A model generated the notes under the pieces. That model searched no databases, was not told the DNA's origin, and was given only the letters and a program-made list of their open reading frames with translations. Below, piece by piece: positions 24,101 to 32,959 of a stretch of 64,000 nt of DNA (position 1 is the first letter of the stretch; each line of letters begins with the position of its first letter). The stretch is from Mesostigma viride (taxonomy: Eukaryota; Streptophyta; Mesostigmatophyceae; Mesostigmatales; Mesostigmataceae): positions 1,768,146 through 1,832,145 of the forward strand of contig RPFO01000034.1 of the NCBI GenBank assembly GCA_009746045.1, read 5' to 3'. The translations under genes and the position numbers were made by a program.

Positions 24101-27100
24101 TTGCAACGTGGCACCGGAACAGGTGAGGGGAGCAGGACATTGCAACGTGGCACCGGAACAGGTGAGGGGAGCAGGACATTGCAACGTGGCACCGGAACAG
24201 GTGAGGGGAGCAGGACATTGCAACGTGGCACCGGGGCACAAGATGAGGGGAGCATGACATTGCAACGTGGCACCGGAACAGGTGAGGGGAGCAGGACATT
24301 GCAACGTGGCACCGGAACAGGTGAGGGGAGCAGGACATTGCAACGTGGCACCGGAACAGGTGAGGAGAGCAGGACATTGCAACTTGGCACCGGAACAGGT
24401 GAGGGGAGCAGGACATTGCAACGTGGCACCGGAACAGGTGAGGGGAGCAGGACATTGCAACTTGGCACCGGGGCAACAAGGTGAGGGGAGCAGGACATTG
24501 CAACGTGGCACCGGAACAGGTGAGGGGAGCAGGACATTGCAACGTGGCACCGGAACAGGTGAGGGGAGCAGGACATTGCAACTTGGCACCGGAACAGGTG
24601 AGGGGAGCAGGACATTGCAACGTGGCACCGGGGCCACAAGGTGAGGGGAGCAGGACATTGCAACGTGGCACCGGAACAGGTGAGGGGAGCAGGACATTGC
24701 AACGTGGCACCAGAACAGGTGAGGGGAGCAGGACATTGCAACTTGGCACCGGAACAGGTGAGGGGAGCAGGACATTGCAACGTGGCACCGGGGCACAAGG
24801 TGAGGGGAGCAGGACATTGCAACGTGGCACCGGAACAGGTGAGGGGAGCAGGACATTGCAACGTGGCACCGGAACAGGTGAGGGGAGCAGGACATTGCAA
24901 CGTGGCACCGGAACAGGTGAGGGGAGCAGGACATTGCAACGTGGCACCGGAACAGGTGAGGGGAGCAGGACATTGCAACGTGGCACCGGAACAGGTGAGG
25001 GGAGCAGGACATTGCAACGTGGCACCGGAACAGGTGAGGGGAGCAGGACATTGCAACGTGGCACCGGGGCACAAGGTGAGGGGAGCAGGACATTGCAACG
25101 TGGCACCGGAACAGGTGAGGGGAGCAGGACATTGCAACGTGGCACCAGAACAGGTGAGGGGAGCAGGACATTGCAACTTGGCACCGGAACAGGTGAGGGG
25201 AGCAGGACATTGCAACGTGGCACCGGAACAGGTGAGGGGAGCAGGACATTGCAACGTGGCACCGGGGCACAAGGTGAGGGGAGCAGGACATTGCAACGTG
25301 GCACCGGAACAGGTGAGGGGAGCAGGACATTGCAACGTGGCACCAGAACAGGTGAGGGGAGCAGGACATTGCAACGTGGCACCGGAACAGGTGAGGGGAG
25401 CAGGACATTGCAACGTGGCACCGGAACAGGTGAGGGGAGCAGGACATTGCAACGTGGCACCGGAACAGGTGAGGGGAGCAGGACATTGCAACTTGGTACC
25501 AGGGCAGGTGAGGGGAGTGCTCAGGACATTGCAACTTGGTACCGGGGCAACAAGTCGACCACCCAACCTGCCCAGGCCACCACCACAGCTGTGCCCCATC
25601 AAGGCAACAGTTTGTACAGGGAAGTCAGGCCGTCCATAGAACACATGGCTCGGGGTCAACCGCCAGGAAGGTTCATTGCACGGCATGAATGGCAACCAGC
25701 GCCAACGCGCGCACCCCTAGGGGCCGGCCGCCAGGGTCAGCCGGCAAGCTAAAAAAAAAAAAGGAAGAAGCAATCGGCGCCCAGAATCAACGCAGCACCC
25801 TATGTCCATAATGTCCGACGGCTGGAGAGCGTAGGGCCGTTGAGGGGGGCTACCAAGTCACTCACCACGTCACTGGGTGATGAGCATATATGGGCAGTGT
25901 AGAGGAGTACAGCACGCGGGTGAGAGGGGGGGAAGTGGGGGAGCAACACACAGGTAGACCCACCGGCGCAGAAGTTGAAAATGCCGATGCCGTTACCCTG
26001 CTGGTTCTCAGGTTTCGGACTGCCACCGAAGCAGAAGGGGTAGGTGGAGGTACAGTTCTCGTCGACATTTAAAGTCGAATCGTCTTCGCACCAGCCGTTT
26101 CCCGTCGCTGCAGGCGCGCGCCATGGCCGGCAAGTGCGTGGGGGCGGCCCATGCGACACGACCCACATACACAGAGGACGCACAACCGCAGGGGGGACAC
26201 GTGACTTTGAGATGCCAGGCAAGCGTGAGCCATGCACATGCCAGGCAAGCATGAGCCAAGCACATGGCGCTGCCAACACAAACATATTGGGGGGGAACGC
26301 GGGGGAAGGGCCCGGTGGCATCGCCAGAAGCTACAACGGTGCTTGGGGTTGTACGTTGGGGAACGGCCAGGTAACGTATATTTCGAATAATTGTCTCACC
26401 TAAGGTAGTGTGTAGTAGTGGAGACAACCATGTACAACAGGACCTGGCAGGATTGTGCTGTGGTGAACCCCCACATAAGAACACGCGATTGAAGGAAAGG
26501 CGTTTGGTCAACCCCCACATAAGAACACGCGACTGAGGGAAAGGGGTTTGGTCAACCCCCACATAAGAACACGCGATTGAGGGAAAGGCGTTTGGTCAAC
26601 CCCCACATAAGAACACGCGACTGAGGGAAAGGGGTTTGGTCAACCCCCACATAATAAGAACAAGCGACTGAGGGAAAGGGGTTTGGTCAACCCCCACATA
26701 AGAACACGCGATTGAGGGAAAGGGGTTTGGTAGCCCTGCACATAAGAACACGCGATTGAGGGAAAGGGGTTTGGTAAACCCCCACATAAGAACACGTGAT
26801 TGAGGGAAAGAGGTTTGGTGCACCCCACCATAAAACACGCAATTGAGAGAAAGGGGTCGACGCCTCGACGGTGTGGTGTGGGTGCATCCTGTCGTCGCCG
26901 CGTGCACATGGCAGGACCAGTGCTGATGCTTCTTGACCAATCAGGACACGGAGACCTAAGTGCAATATTCTATACTATGTGCACACTATGTAGAGGCATG
27001 CTACGGCTTCGCAAGGCAACCCCTTTGGACACAGCATGGATCCAGCAATACTGCACACGGAGGTCACATCCAACGGCCCCGGAGCATGCTGTCCACCTGC

Positions 27101-29270
27101 TCCCAGCTACCCTGGCACGGTACACCTGGGGCGACAATATCCCAGAATCACTAGAGTGCTCAGGACGGCATTCTTGGCTATAGCGATGGCAGCCTATGTA
27201 TGATGCGCGCGCAACAGCTTGAGCGAAGCAGCAGGTTATGACTAGAGCAGCACAAGGGGCGCGCATAAATTTCCCGCTAATAATCCCACCAGAGAGTTTG
27301 ATTTCATGACAAGGCATTGAGCTATATAGGTGCTCACTGCGCTGGCAGAGATGGCAGTAGCCCGTCATGGTAACATTGGAAAATGAGCTTCCAAACCAGA
27401 ACAGTCCCAGAAGGGCAGCAAGAGAAGCATAAGCCACAATACTGTACATAGTTCAGCTGGGTTCGGCGCCCCGCCCCCCTAGAAACAAATATATATATAT
27501 ATATGATGTGAATGAAGACCCTAAAATTCAGTATGTGTACTGGAATATAGCTATTTGTACTAACTGCTACTATTTTGAACTTGGCTGTGTTACTGCGGCT
27601 GCGAACCACAGCGGTCGACCCAACTTCAGACGTGAATGCAACTTGAAGCAACATGAATGACTGTATTGGCAGCAGGGGAGGCTGTTGTGACACCACTCCT
27701 GCTGCACAGTGCATGCATGGGAAGTTAACAAAGCCACACGTGGCGCCTTGGAACTAAAGCAACGCAGACTTGCGTGTGCCCGAATGCAAGAGAGAGGAAC
27801 AAAAGGGACCGTGACTTGCACCAACACTTGCACCGGGAAAATGGGGGGAAATGATAAGGAGAGCGATGTCCTTTGTCCGTGACATCTGCAAGTGGCAGGG
27901 CTAATAATACCGAGCAGCCAGCAGTCCAGATGCCCAGTCCACACCCATGATGGGCTTCTGCTGGACACGCATGCTAAAATACATGCTAGCAATTCAGGGA
28001 AAGGCAGGACAACAATGCCATAAAAAGCCCGTTGCAGTCTTGCCTCACTACCACCCCTCATGAAAACAACGTGAATATCCTTCCAGATTTCCTGGCAGTG
28101 CCGTGACGAGTGCCGGAAATTTACAAACCGTAGAATCACTTTGCGACAAACTACTTTGCGAATCCACCTCGCACACTGCTATTGATGGTCTTCATTTTGG
28201 GTCGCAAAGTTCAAATGTTACCGTGCTGCGCCTGCGCCGCGCCGCACAGCCCCAAGTCTAGCCAGCGAACGCGTCGCGCCACAATTTTTGCAATATTATT
28301 CAGGATGTTTCCACATTTCGAGTGCAGGTACGTGGTGGTTTCAGGCTAACTCGTTGCTGCATGGGTACCCCGGACCTTTCCACCTTCGGTGTTCAGGTCG
28401 ACCGGAACTACGAAATTTCGACTGAAAAGTGCCTGAAACTGACCTGCACTACCGGCACCGCCAAAATCTGGTGCAGGTATTGCAGGCCGAGGTTTCGGAG
28501 TGGTGGAAATGGTCAGGCTAGCCGGATCCGAACGATGTGGTACGGAATGACAAGTACCAGGTCGTACGGCAGCGAGTGCGAGTTGTTCAGAATGAAGCGA
28601 AGATCCGATCCGGTCTGATATTCTCTGCGGCCTGATACTGACACGGAGGAACCATTGTGGAAACGGCCTTCGGTAATAATTCGCTACTGATTCGTCCGCC
28701 GGAAATAGGATGGAGGCCTCGAATTTGTTTCGGGACCAATCCGTGCCCGAGTTTCTGCCTCATTGTCCAGGAATGTGGAAACACCATAAATGAGACAACG
28801 ATCATTATTTAATGAAGAAAATTATAATCAGTGCTACCCAACTGATCAATCAAATCACTAAGGTAGGTATTCATTAATTAATAATGAGGTAGGTACAAGC
28901 CACTGACAAAAAAATAAAATCGATCGGCTCGCAAACCTAAAACTTTGCCTTCATTGTGGGTCGCAAACAATAAATTTCAGGTTGTTTTGGGGTCGCAAAT
29001 TGAAGTAGTTTAATTTGTCGCAAAGTGATTTTGACCACTACGGTATTCGATATGCAGGCAGCGGCGCCAGGTCCCAGGATGGGTGTAACCACTTCAATAA
29101 CTGATCTGGGAAAAGAAAATTCGGCACGCCCATGAACACGTGGCAATTAATATTCTCTCACGAGTCAAAGCGAAGCATCCGAGCGCCGGGGCGACCACCA
29201 CGATCATAGCCAGCAGCAATGCCACCTTCCCAACCCGCGACATCGCCGATGACCCCGGTGGCGCCTCCAT
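8775..29270 (-). CDS. Secreted modular Cys-rich protein with Root_cap/vWD-like domain (11 exons)
   Basis: Coding exons in order: 29162-29270, 25964-26107, 21141-21305, 20081-20293, 18114-18293, 15873-16007, 15049-15201, 14046-14195, 12450-12599, 10409-11130 and 8775-9122. They join without a frame break into about 822 residues. Residues 1-36 are a signal peptide. Residues 37-466 are eight modules of 45-71 residues with the pattern C-x-D, D-x-G-C, P-x-C, C-x-G, each on one exon with phase 1 introns at both ends. Residues about 610-822 are a Root_cap/vWD-like domain. N-glycosylation sequons occur in most modules. Family knowledge places Root_cap/vWD-like proteins outside the cell, so a cell-wall or extracellular-matrix role is inferred. 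Extra exons may have been missed in the long introns. The exon chain is well supported; the first exon is the weakest part. Confidence 0.8.
10409..11130 (-). CDS. Exon 10: linker and first half of Root_cap/vWD-like domain
   Basis: Enters in phase 1 and leaves in phase 0, encoding residues 467-707. The first 140 residues form a helical-looking, moderately hydrophobic linker with three or four cysteines. At about residue 617 DPHFTTLAGDKFDFNG starts the vWD-like core, followed by NYCIVSD and VNAHFMG. In plant Root_cap family proteins (PF06830-type) the equivalent positions read D-P-x-F, F-x-F-x-G, C-x-V-S-D and N-A-H-F-x-G. The donor is GTGAGT. Confidence 0.88.
11560..11883. mobile_element. Tc1/mariner-type MITE in an intron
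   Basis: Terminal inverted repeats of about 27 bp start CAGTCATTCCCG at 11560 and end with the complement at 11883. Each end is flanked by the dinucleotide TA (11558-11559 and 11884-11885), the target duplication of Tc1/mariner elements. The interior repeats TTAAGTTA/TAACTTAA motifs and does not code. It lies in the intron between exons 9 and 10. Confidence 0.8.
12374..12478. repeat. 53-bp tandem duplication spanning a splice donor
   Basis: The block CACACGCACCGG with its purine- and pyrimidine-rich flanks occurs at 12391 and again at 12444, 53 bp apart. On minus the duplicated part includes the last bases of exon 9 and its GTGCGT donor, so a second potential donor sits in the intron. Confidence 0.85.
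12450..12599 (-). CDS. Exon 9: Cys module 8
   Basis: Phase 1-1, 50 codons, donor GTGCGT. CIDDLEQ, IDFSC, HPFCF and LCTG, with NNT and NQT sequons. The exon end together with its donor is duplicated in tandem 53 bp further into the intron. Confidence 0.88.
13022..13437. repeat. 8-bp minisatellite GCCCACCC
   Basis: About 415 bp of tandem CCCACCCG units with slips (GCCCAGCC, GCCCGCCC). It produces long proline/histidine or glycine-rich open frames on both strands that are artefacts. It lies in the intron between exons 8 and 9. Confidence 0.95.
14046..14195 (-). CDS. Exon 8: Cys module 7
   Basis: Phase 1-1, 50 codons, donor GTGAGT. CVDNVDTG, ADYAC (glycine replaced by alanine), FPFCA and FCAG. 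The intron below it holds the 8-bp GCCCACCC array. Confidence 0.88.
15049..15201 (-). CDS. Exon 7: Cys module 6
   Basis: Phase 1-1, 51 codons, donor GTAAGT. CNPSLGEGD, GFGC, KPLCR and PKCFG. The aspartate after the first cysteine is replaced by NP, so it is a diverged member. Confidence 0.85.
15594..15632. repeat. Poly-C followed by poly-A run
   Basis: About 16 C directly followed by about 22 A in the intron between exons 6 and 7. On the sense strand of the gene this reads T22-G16. It may be assembly-sensitive. Confidence 0.9.
15873..16007 (-). CDS. Exon 6: Cys module 5 (shortest)
   Basis: Phase 1-1, 45 codons, donor GTACGC. CYDSSYDG, TDVGC, TPHCL and DCAG fit the pattern with the shortest loop. 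The acceptor is CGGCAG. Confidence 0.85.
17513..17712. repeat. Approximately 57-bp tandem repeat, about 3.5 units
   Basis: Units share GAAAGAGACCGAGGG, GACTATTACTTAAGC and CCTTCAACGA. It lies in the intron between exons 5 and 6. The last unit is degenerate. Confidence 0.85.
18114..18293 (-). CDS. Exon 5: Cys module 4
   Basis: Phase 1-1, 60 codons, donor GTATGT. CLDSRDG, RDLGC, KPFCF and WFCSG follow the pattern exactly. The NET sequon lies in the loop between cysteines 3 and 4. Confidence 0.9.
18866..19850. repeat. 29-bp minisatellite, about 34 units
   Basis: Units contain TCATCACCGCATCAAG followed by a G-run and GAGCGTG. The G-run varies between six and seven, which shifts unit length between 28 and 29. 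It lies in the intron between exons 4 and 5. The long open frames on plus (up to 421 codons) are repeat artefacts. Confidence 0.95.
20081..20293 (-). CDS. Exon 4: Cys module 3 (long loop)
   Basis: Phase 1-1, 71 codons, donor GTACGT. CLDTAPG and TDLGC open the module and ATCTG closes it. The usual P-x-C is replaced by a longer loop containing APICY, so the third cysteine is displaced. It is the largest module. Confidence 0.85.
20490..20632. repeat. Approximately 40-bp tandem repeat, about 4 units
   Basis: Units share CGGGCAACACGCAATGTAAG and CTA(G/A)TCATGCTACA, with small differences. It lies in the intron between exons 3 and 4. Confidence 0.85.
21141..21305 (-). CDS. Exon 3: Cys module 2
   Basis: Phase 1-1, 55 codons, donor GTACGT. 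Motifs CLDSEPG, VDYGC, RPICF and INCTG fit the module pattern. An NTT sequon lies in the loop between cysteines 3 and 4. Confidence 0.88.
21396..25550. repeat. 39-bp minisatellite, more than 100 units
   Basis: Each unit carries ACAGGTGAGGGGAGCAGG and ACATTGCAAC followed by GT or TT, then GGCACCGG. Because 39 is divisible by three, every frame stays open, which explains open frames above 1,400 codons on minus. These are not genes. Two unit types (CGT and CTT at one position) alternate in blocks, and linker variants (GGGGCACAAGG, GGGGCAACAAGG) mark higher-order boundaries. It lies in the intron between exons 2 and 3. Confidence 0.97.
25964..26107 (-). CDS. Exon 2: Cys module 1
   Basis: Acceptor CTGCAG at 26108-26113 side, donor GTGGGT below 25964, phase 1-1, 48 codons. 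It contains WCEDD, an ENCT glycosylation sequon, YPFCF and FCAG. Four cysteines are spaced as in the other modules. The intron below it (to 21305) holds the 39-bp minisatellite. Confidence 0.85.
26455..26860. repeat. 45-bp minisatellite, about 9 units
   Basis: Units share AACCCCCACATAAGAACA, GCGA(C/T)TGAGGGAAAG and GGTTTGGT. It lies in the intron between exons 1 and 2. Confidence 0.95.
28126..29047. mobile_element. Non-autonomous DNA transposon candidate (TTTGCGAC inverted ends)
   Basis: The left end reads CCGTAG then AATCACTTTGCGAC; the right end, reversed, reads CCGTAG, seven extra bases, then the same AATCACTTTGCGAC. Both ends then repeat TTTGCGA and GGGTCGCAAA inside. It is about 0.9 kb, with no transposase frame and no clear target duplication. 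It lies in the intron between exons 1 and 2. Confidence 0.6.
29162..29270 (-). CDS. Exon 1: signal peptide of the modular Cys-rich protein
   Basis: On minus an ATG at 29270 (a second in-frame ATG is at 29243) opens a short reading frame. It has a basic n-region (SRVGK) and a strongly hydrophobic core (VALLLAMIVVVAPALG), followed after 109 nt by a GTGAGA donor in phase 1. An in-frame stop lies just upstream. Phase 1 is exactly what the next module exon needs, and a phase 1 intron just after a signal peptide is a common arrangement. The intron to exon 2 would be about 3 kb. Assignment rests on phase fit and the hydrophobic profile; there is no transcript evidence. Confidence 0.5.
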
Positions 29271-30697
29271 GGACCGAGCTGAGAATCACGCGGATGTTCC
29301 AGCGGGTCATGAGGTCGTCGACAAGGCACGTCACCCGAGTTCGTGCATGCATGCAATGGTCACGTCCGACAAGAAAAGAACGAGGAAACGAAGCCAGCCA
29401 CACCACGCTTAGAAGAAGTTTACCGAGCTCGGTGGCCCGCTTAGATGAAACCACCTGTCCGCTTTCATAAGTAAGTCTCAAAATGGGCTGTAAATAATGA
29501 AAATAACGCATGACATAGACGTGTCCACCCCCAAGTCAGTGGGGGCTCCGCGTGTGACCCAGTTTGGCATTCATAGCGATTCCGGCCGTGGTGCCCACAA
29601 CCCTGTAACTAGGAACTAGATAGCTACTAAGCATCATCCATTCCATCCCATGCTTCCATCCCACAGGACTTGTACGTAACGCAGTCACGTCGTGTACTTA
29701 AATTAATTAATAGACGTGTACATGTCCGACAAGCCGTTGGTGGTACTGGCTCAATATCGCAGGGAACGGAGTTTTTCGTTTGAAATCCTTTGGATTGCAT
29801 AAGCCGCGCCGCACGACGCATCCCCATTCAGCTAAAACACTACAAGGAGAGAATCCCAAATCATGAAAAACTTACACAGACTCCTCGGGCTCGATAATGG
29901 TGTAAGCCGTGAATATGATCTCAGTTCCGCTTCACTGCGAAACAGGGATGTGCCCAGCCGGTGCAACCGCGTCTTCGTGCCTCGTGGCAGGAAAGCCCGC
30001 CCATCCATTAACTAGTCACGTTTTGTCTGCAATTACGCGCAGCTCAGTCGTCAGGCGGACTGTTGTTGTTGCTGTTGTCAGGCGGACTGTAAGTCGCGCC
30101 GCTGAGTGGCTGGAGCAACATGGGCAGCGTGTGTACACCATCCGATGATGCAACCGTTGTTGACTTGTTGTCGTTGTGTCCCACGCCGGCACATTGCCAC
30201 CCCCTCAGCATTGGTAGTTTTATTTTAGTCAGTTCAGCCGAAAGGACCTTCGGAATTAGACAATAGCGTTTTATTGGTTGAAAGTGCTACTGTGCCCGCC
30301 CAATCCATACTAAAATGCAGTTAGGTCTGCAATAAACGTACACCTATTTACCTGGAAAATGCAGTTAGGTCTGCAGCCCGGTCCTCGCGAACCTTTGGGA
30401 TCTCCTGCAACAGCCGTAGCGTTCCGTGCTGCTTGGTTGGACTAGTGTCAGATGCTGTCCTCTGGAATCTTTCGCGTCGGCGCCTTGGCCAATCCCCGCT
30501 GGCCCCAAAGTTGTCGGAAAAAATAGTGTGACCATATGAAAAGTGTCACGCGTTTGGCGGTTACGAAATTTGATGGCAAAACGGTTACGAAAGTTACGAG
30601 TGTCCTTTTCCGTCGTGCTATATGTGCCGAAAGATTCCTTAACTCTGAAACCGTTCTCGCGCCGTTTTCGTGGTACCAGTTGAAGTCCTACCACTCT
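29271..30697. other. Upstream region of the modular gene, no gene seen
   Basis: This should hold the promoter of the minus-strand gene, but no TATA-like or other element can be assigned. A 20-bp phrase AAAATGCAGTTAGGTCTGCA occurs twice (about 30313 and 30357). A short GTCAGGCGGACTGT duplication lies near 30050. Confidence 0.5.
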
Positions 30698-30808
30698 AAC
30701 CCCTAAATGGTCTGAGATCCTGCCGATAAATCGGCTGGATCTTCACAATTTTGCAAACCAGATGCCATCCAACCTACCCATATCCAATGGCTGTCCTTGG
30801 GGGCCAAG
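30698..30808. repeat. Dispersed repeat, copy 2 (first copy 2830-2940)
   Basis: Same orientation as copy 1, starting AACCCCTAAATGG and ending GGCTGTCCTTGGGGG, non-coding. Confidence 0.7.
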
Positions 30809-32194
30809 CATGTCCATGAGTTGCCCTTCGGGTTGGTATATCACAACCTCACATATATGCAGGGTAGGCCATATATAACTGCCGTCAAAGTCAGGGGGGT
30901 CAAGACGCGCGTTTTCATTTTTGGTAGAATGTGCATTTTGAATTATGTTATAAGACCTAGGCACCTACCACTTCAGGGATGATAAACAATTAGTTGCTGA
31001 ACAGTTTGAGCCATTGGGGTCATCATTTGGGTGGGTATACCAGCAGTTACACCCAGTACAGCCCATAGGGGTACCGTTGGTAAAAAGCAACCAAGGGGGT
31101 AAGGGTGGGCATACTACCTACTAATATGGCCACCAACCATGCCAAACAATACATTTCCCTTCCACAATGATGGGGAAACATAACTGCATCATCACACTGC
31201 CCTTACATGGCACCTATGTGCAGGTGCTACCTTGTCCATGCACGTAGGTAACGTGGTACGGATACCCTACGCAAGGCATGCATTCTAGGAGGCAGCCACC
31301 AACAAACTAGTGATGTTGAGCCTATTTCAGCCTGCCCTAGCAAGGATAAACTAGGCCTAAGCTGCTATAGCTTGCCAGGTGATGGCCAGCACACCTGGTG
31401 GCACATGCTGTCAATGGGAAGCTTTTACTCACCAGCTACGTGCTTGATGATGCCACAGAGACCAGCCAACTGCCTCACACTCATGCAATATGTGTATGGG
31501 AAATGTATAACAAACATATATGGAGGTATTCAAACCCATACAGCCTCTAAAACTTATCACCATCACCCTGTGGCAGGTCAACTGACTGAGGGAAGCATCT
31601 AAGAAGGGTGTTTTAGAAAGGGGCCAGGCCAGGGTCAAGAAAGAGCATGAATAATGCAAAAAGAATGTGCTACACAAGCTAGAACGTATATATAAACGTC
31701 AAACATCGATAGGAAAACGATGCTTTACCAGGCATGGATGGCGTTACCTTGGCCCAGGCGGTGGCCGCAAAATGGCGCATTTCGGCACACCAAAGTTGTG
31801 CAGCATGGTCGCTGGATTCGGCGATTTCTGGCCACCCTTGCACGTTTACGACTAATATGTATCATAAAAATTACAAAGAAACCGATATATCCTTTAAAAT
31901 ACGCCGGAAAGGTATTGCTGTCAACGTTTCTATCGCGGTCCGGCCTGATCGCAGTTTTTTCCAGCAAGAACGCTGCCGACACCTATCAAATGGCATTCCC
32001 GCGAACCAGAAATTGGCCTGTATGATCTTTAGGACGTATAAAATCAATATCCTAAGTTTGGTCAGAAAATTCGAACGAAAACGTAAATGCCATGCGTGGG
32101 CGCAAGCCGCCATGGCCAGGTCGTCGTTTTCCGGAATGCACGTTGTACGTGAAAAAGTACCCTGACCCCTTGTACTTTGACCGGCCAGAACACC
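30809..32194. other. Non-coding stretch
   Basis: No coding signal and no splice chain. Frames of 60-140 codons here overlap on both strands and show no domain. Confidence 0.5.
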
Positions 32195-32570
32195 TCTATA
32201 ACTTTGTCAGAAGTATGCAAACCCATATACCATGCTTTAGAGTATTTTATAAACTTTCGATCTTCTCAGCTAAACGTTTCCTAATTCTCAATAGTTTTTG
32301 CGGCATTTGGTCGCCCGAGAAGGGGCCGATGCATCGGCTGGAACTCGATTTTTGGCGGAAAATCGGCCGCAAGACCATTTAACTTTGTCAGAAGTATGCG
32401 AACCCTAGTACCATGCTGTGAGGAAAATTATAAACTTTCGATCTTCTCAGCTAAACGTTTCCTAATTCTCAATAGTTTTCGCGCAATTTGGTCCCCCGCG
32501 GAGCAGCCGATGCATCGGCTGCAAGTCGATTTTTGGCGGAAAATCGGCTGCAAGACCAATGAGGGGTTAA
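32195..32570. repeat. Two-unit tandem duplication of about 180 bp
   Basis: Both units contain AACTTTGTCAGAAGTATGC, TTTCGATCTTCTCAGCTAAA, GATGCATCGGCTG and CGATTTTTGGCGGAAAATCG, in that order. The last phrase is itself a hairpin. Confidence 0.85.
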
Positions 32571-32700
32571 TACATTCTGGGCTACTTCCTGCAAGGGTAG
32601 GTTGTAAACTACGGCCTGCTCTGCACAAAGGGCACCTGCACCACTATAGTATTCCAGCAGCTAAGGTGCGGACATATAGGGTGGAAGATCATCATGGTTC
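32571..32700 (-). mobile_element. LINE/SINE family B fragment
   Basis: Shares AATACATTCTGGGCTACTTC, CTGCAAGGGTAGG and GGCACCTGCACCAC with the family B copies near 48.8 and 57.1 kb. No TTAA tail is seen here. Confidence 0.6.
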
Positions 32701-32959
32701 AGTGAACTGCACATGGATGGAAAACGCTGTTTTTGTTGCATAAACTCAGTATCTTGAGCTCCAAACATCATTTCAACCTGAAACTTGGACTGAAGGTAGG
32801 CAGTAGGCCCAGCTCCATGCCCATAACCTGACTTTGCAAAAATATGGACGTTGGACCCCCCATGCTAGGGTGCCAAAGTTGCTAAAAATAGCATTTTAAA
32901 CTATTATTACATACCTGTTGGCAGTATGACTCCAATATCATCTCCAAATGAATTGTGGT

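Noticed and set aside
18866-25550. CRISPR array
   Set aside because: The repeats are contiguous with no unique spacers of regular length, and the DNA is eukaryotic.
21251-25695. Open frames of 1,367-1,458 codons on minus and 349-532 codons on plus
   Set aside because: They are produced by the 39-bp tandem repeat, whose length is divisible by three; all frames are open and the peptides are simple repeats.
30698-32570. Telomere-like CCCTAAA motif
   Set aside because: Single occurrences only (AACCCCTAAATGG), not tandem; part of a dispersed repeat.
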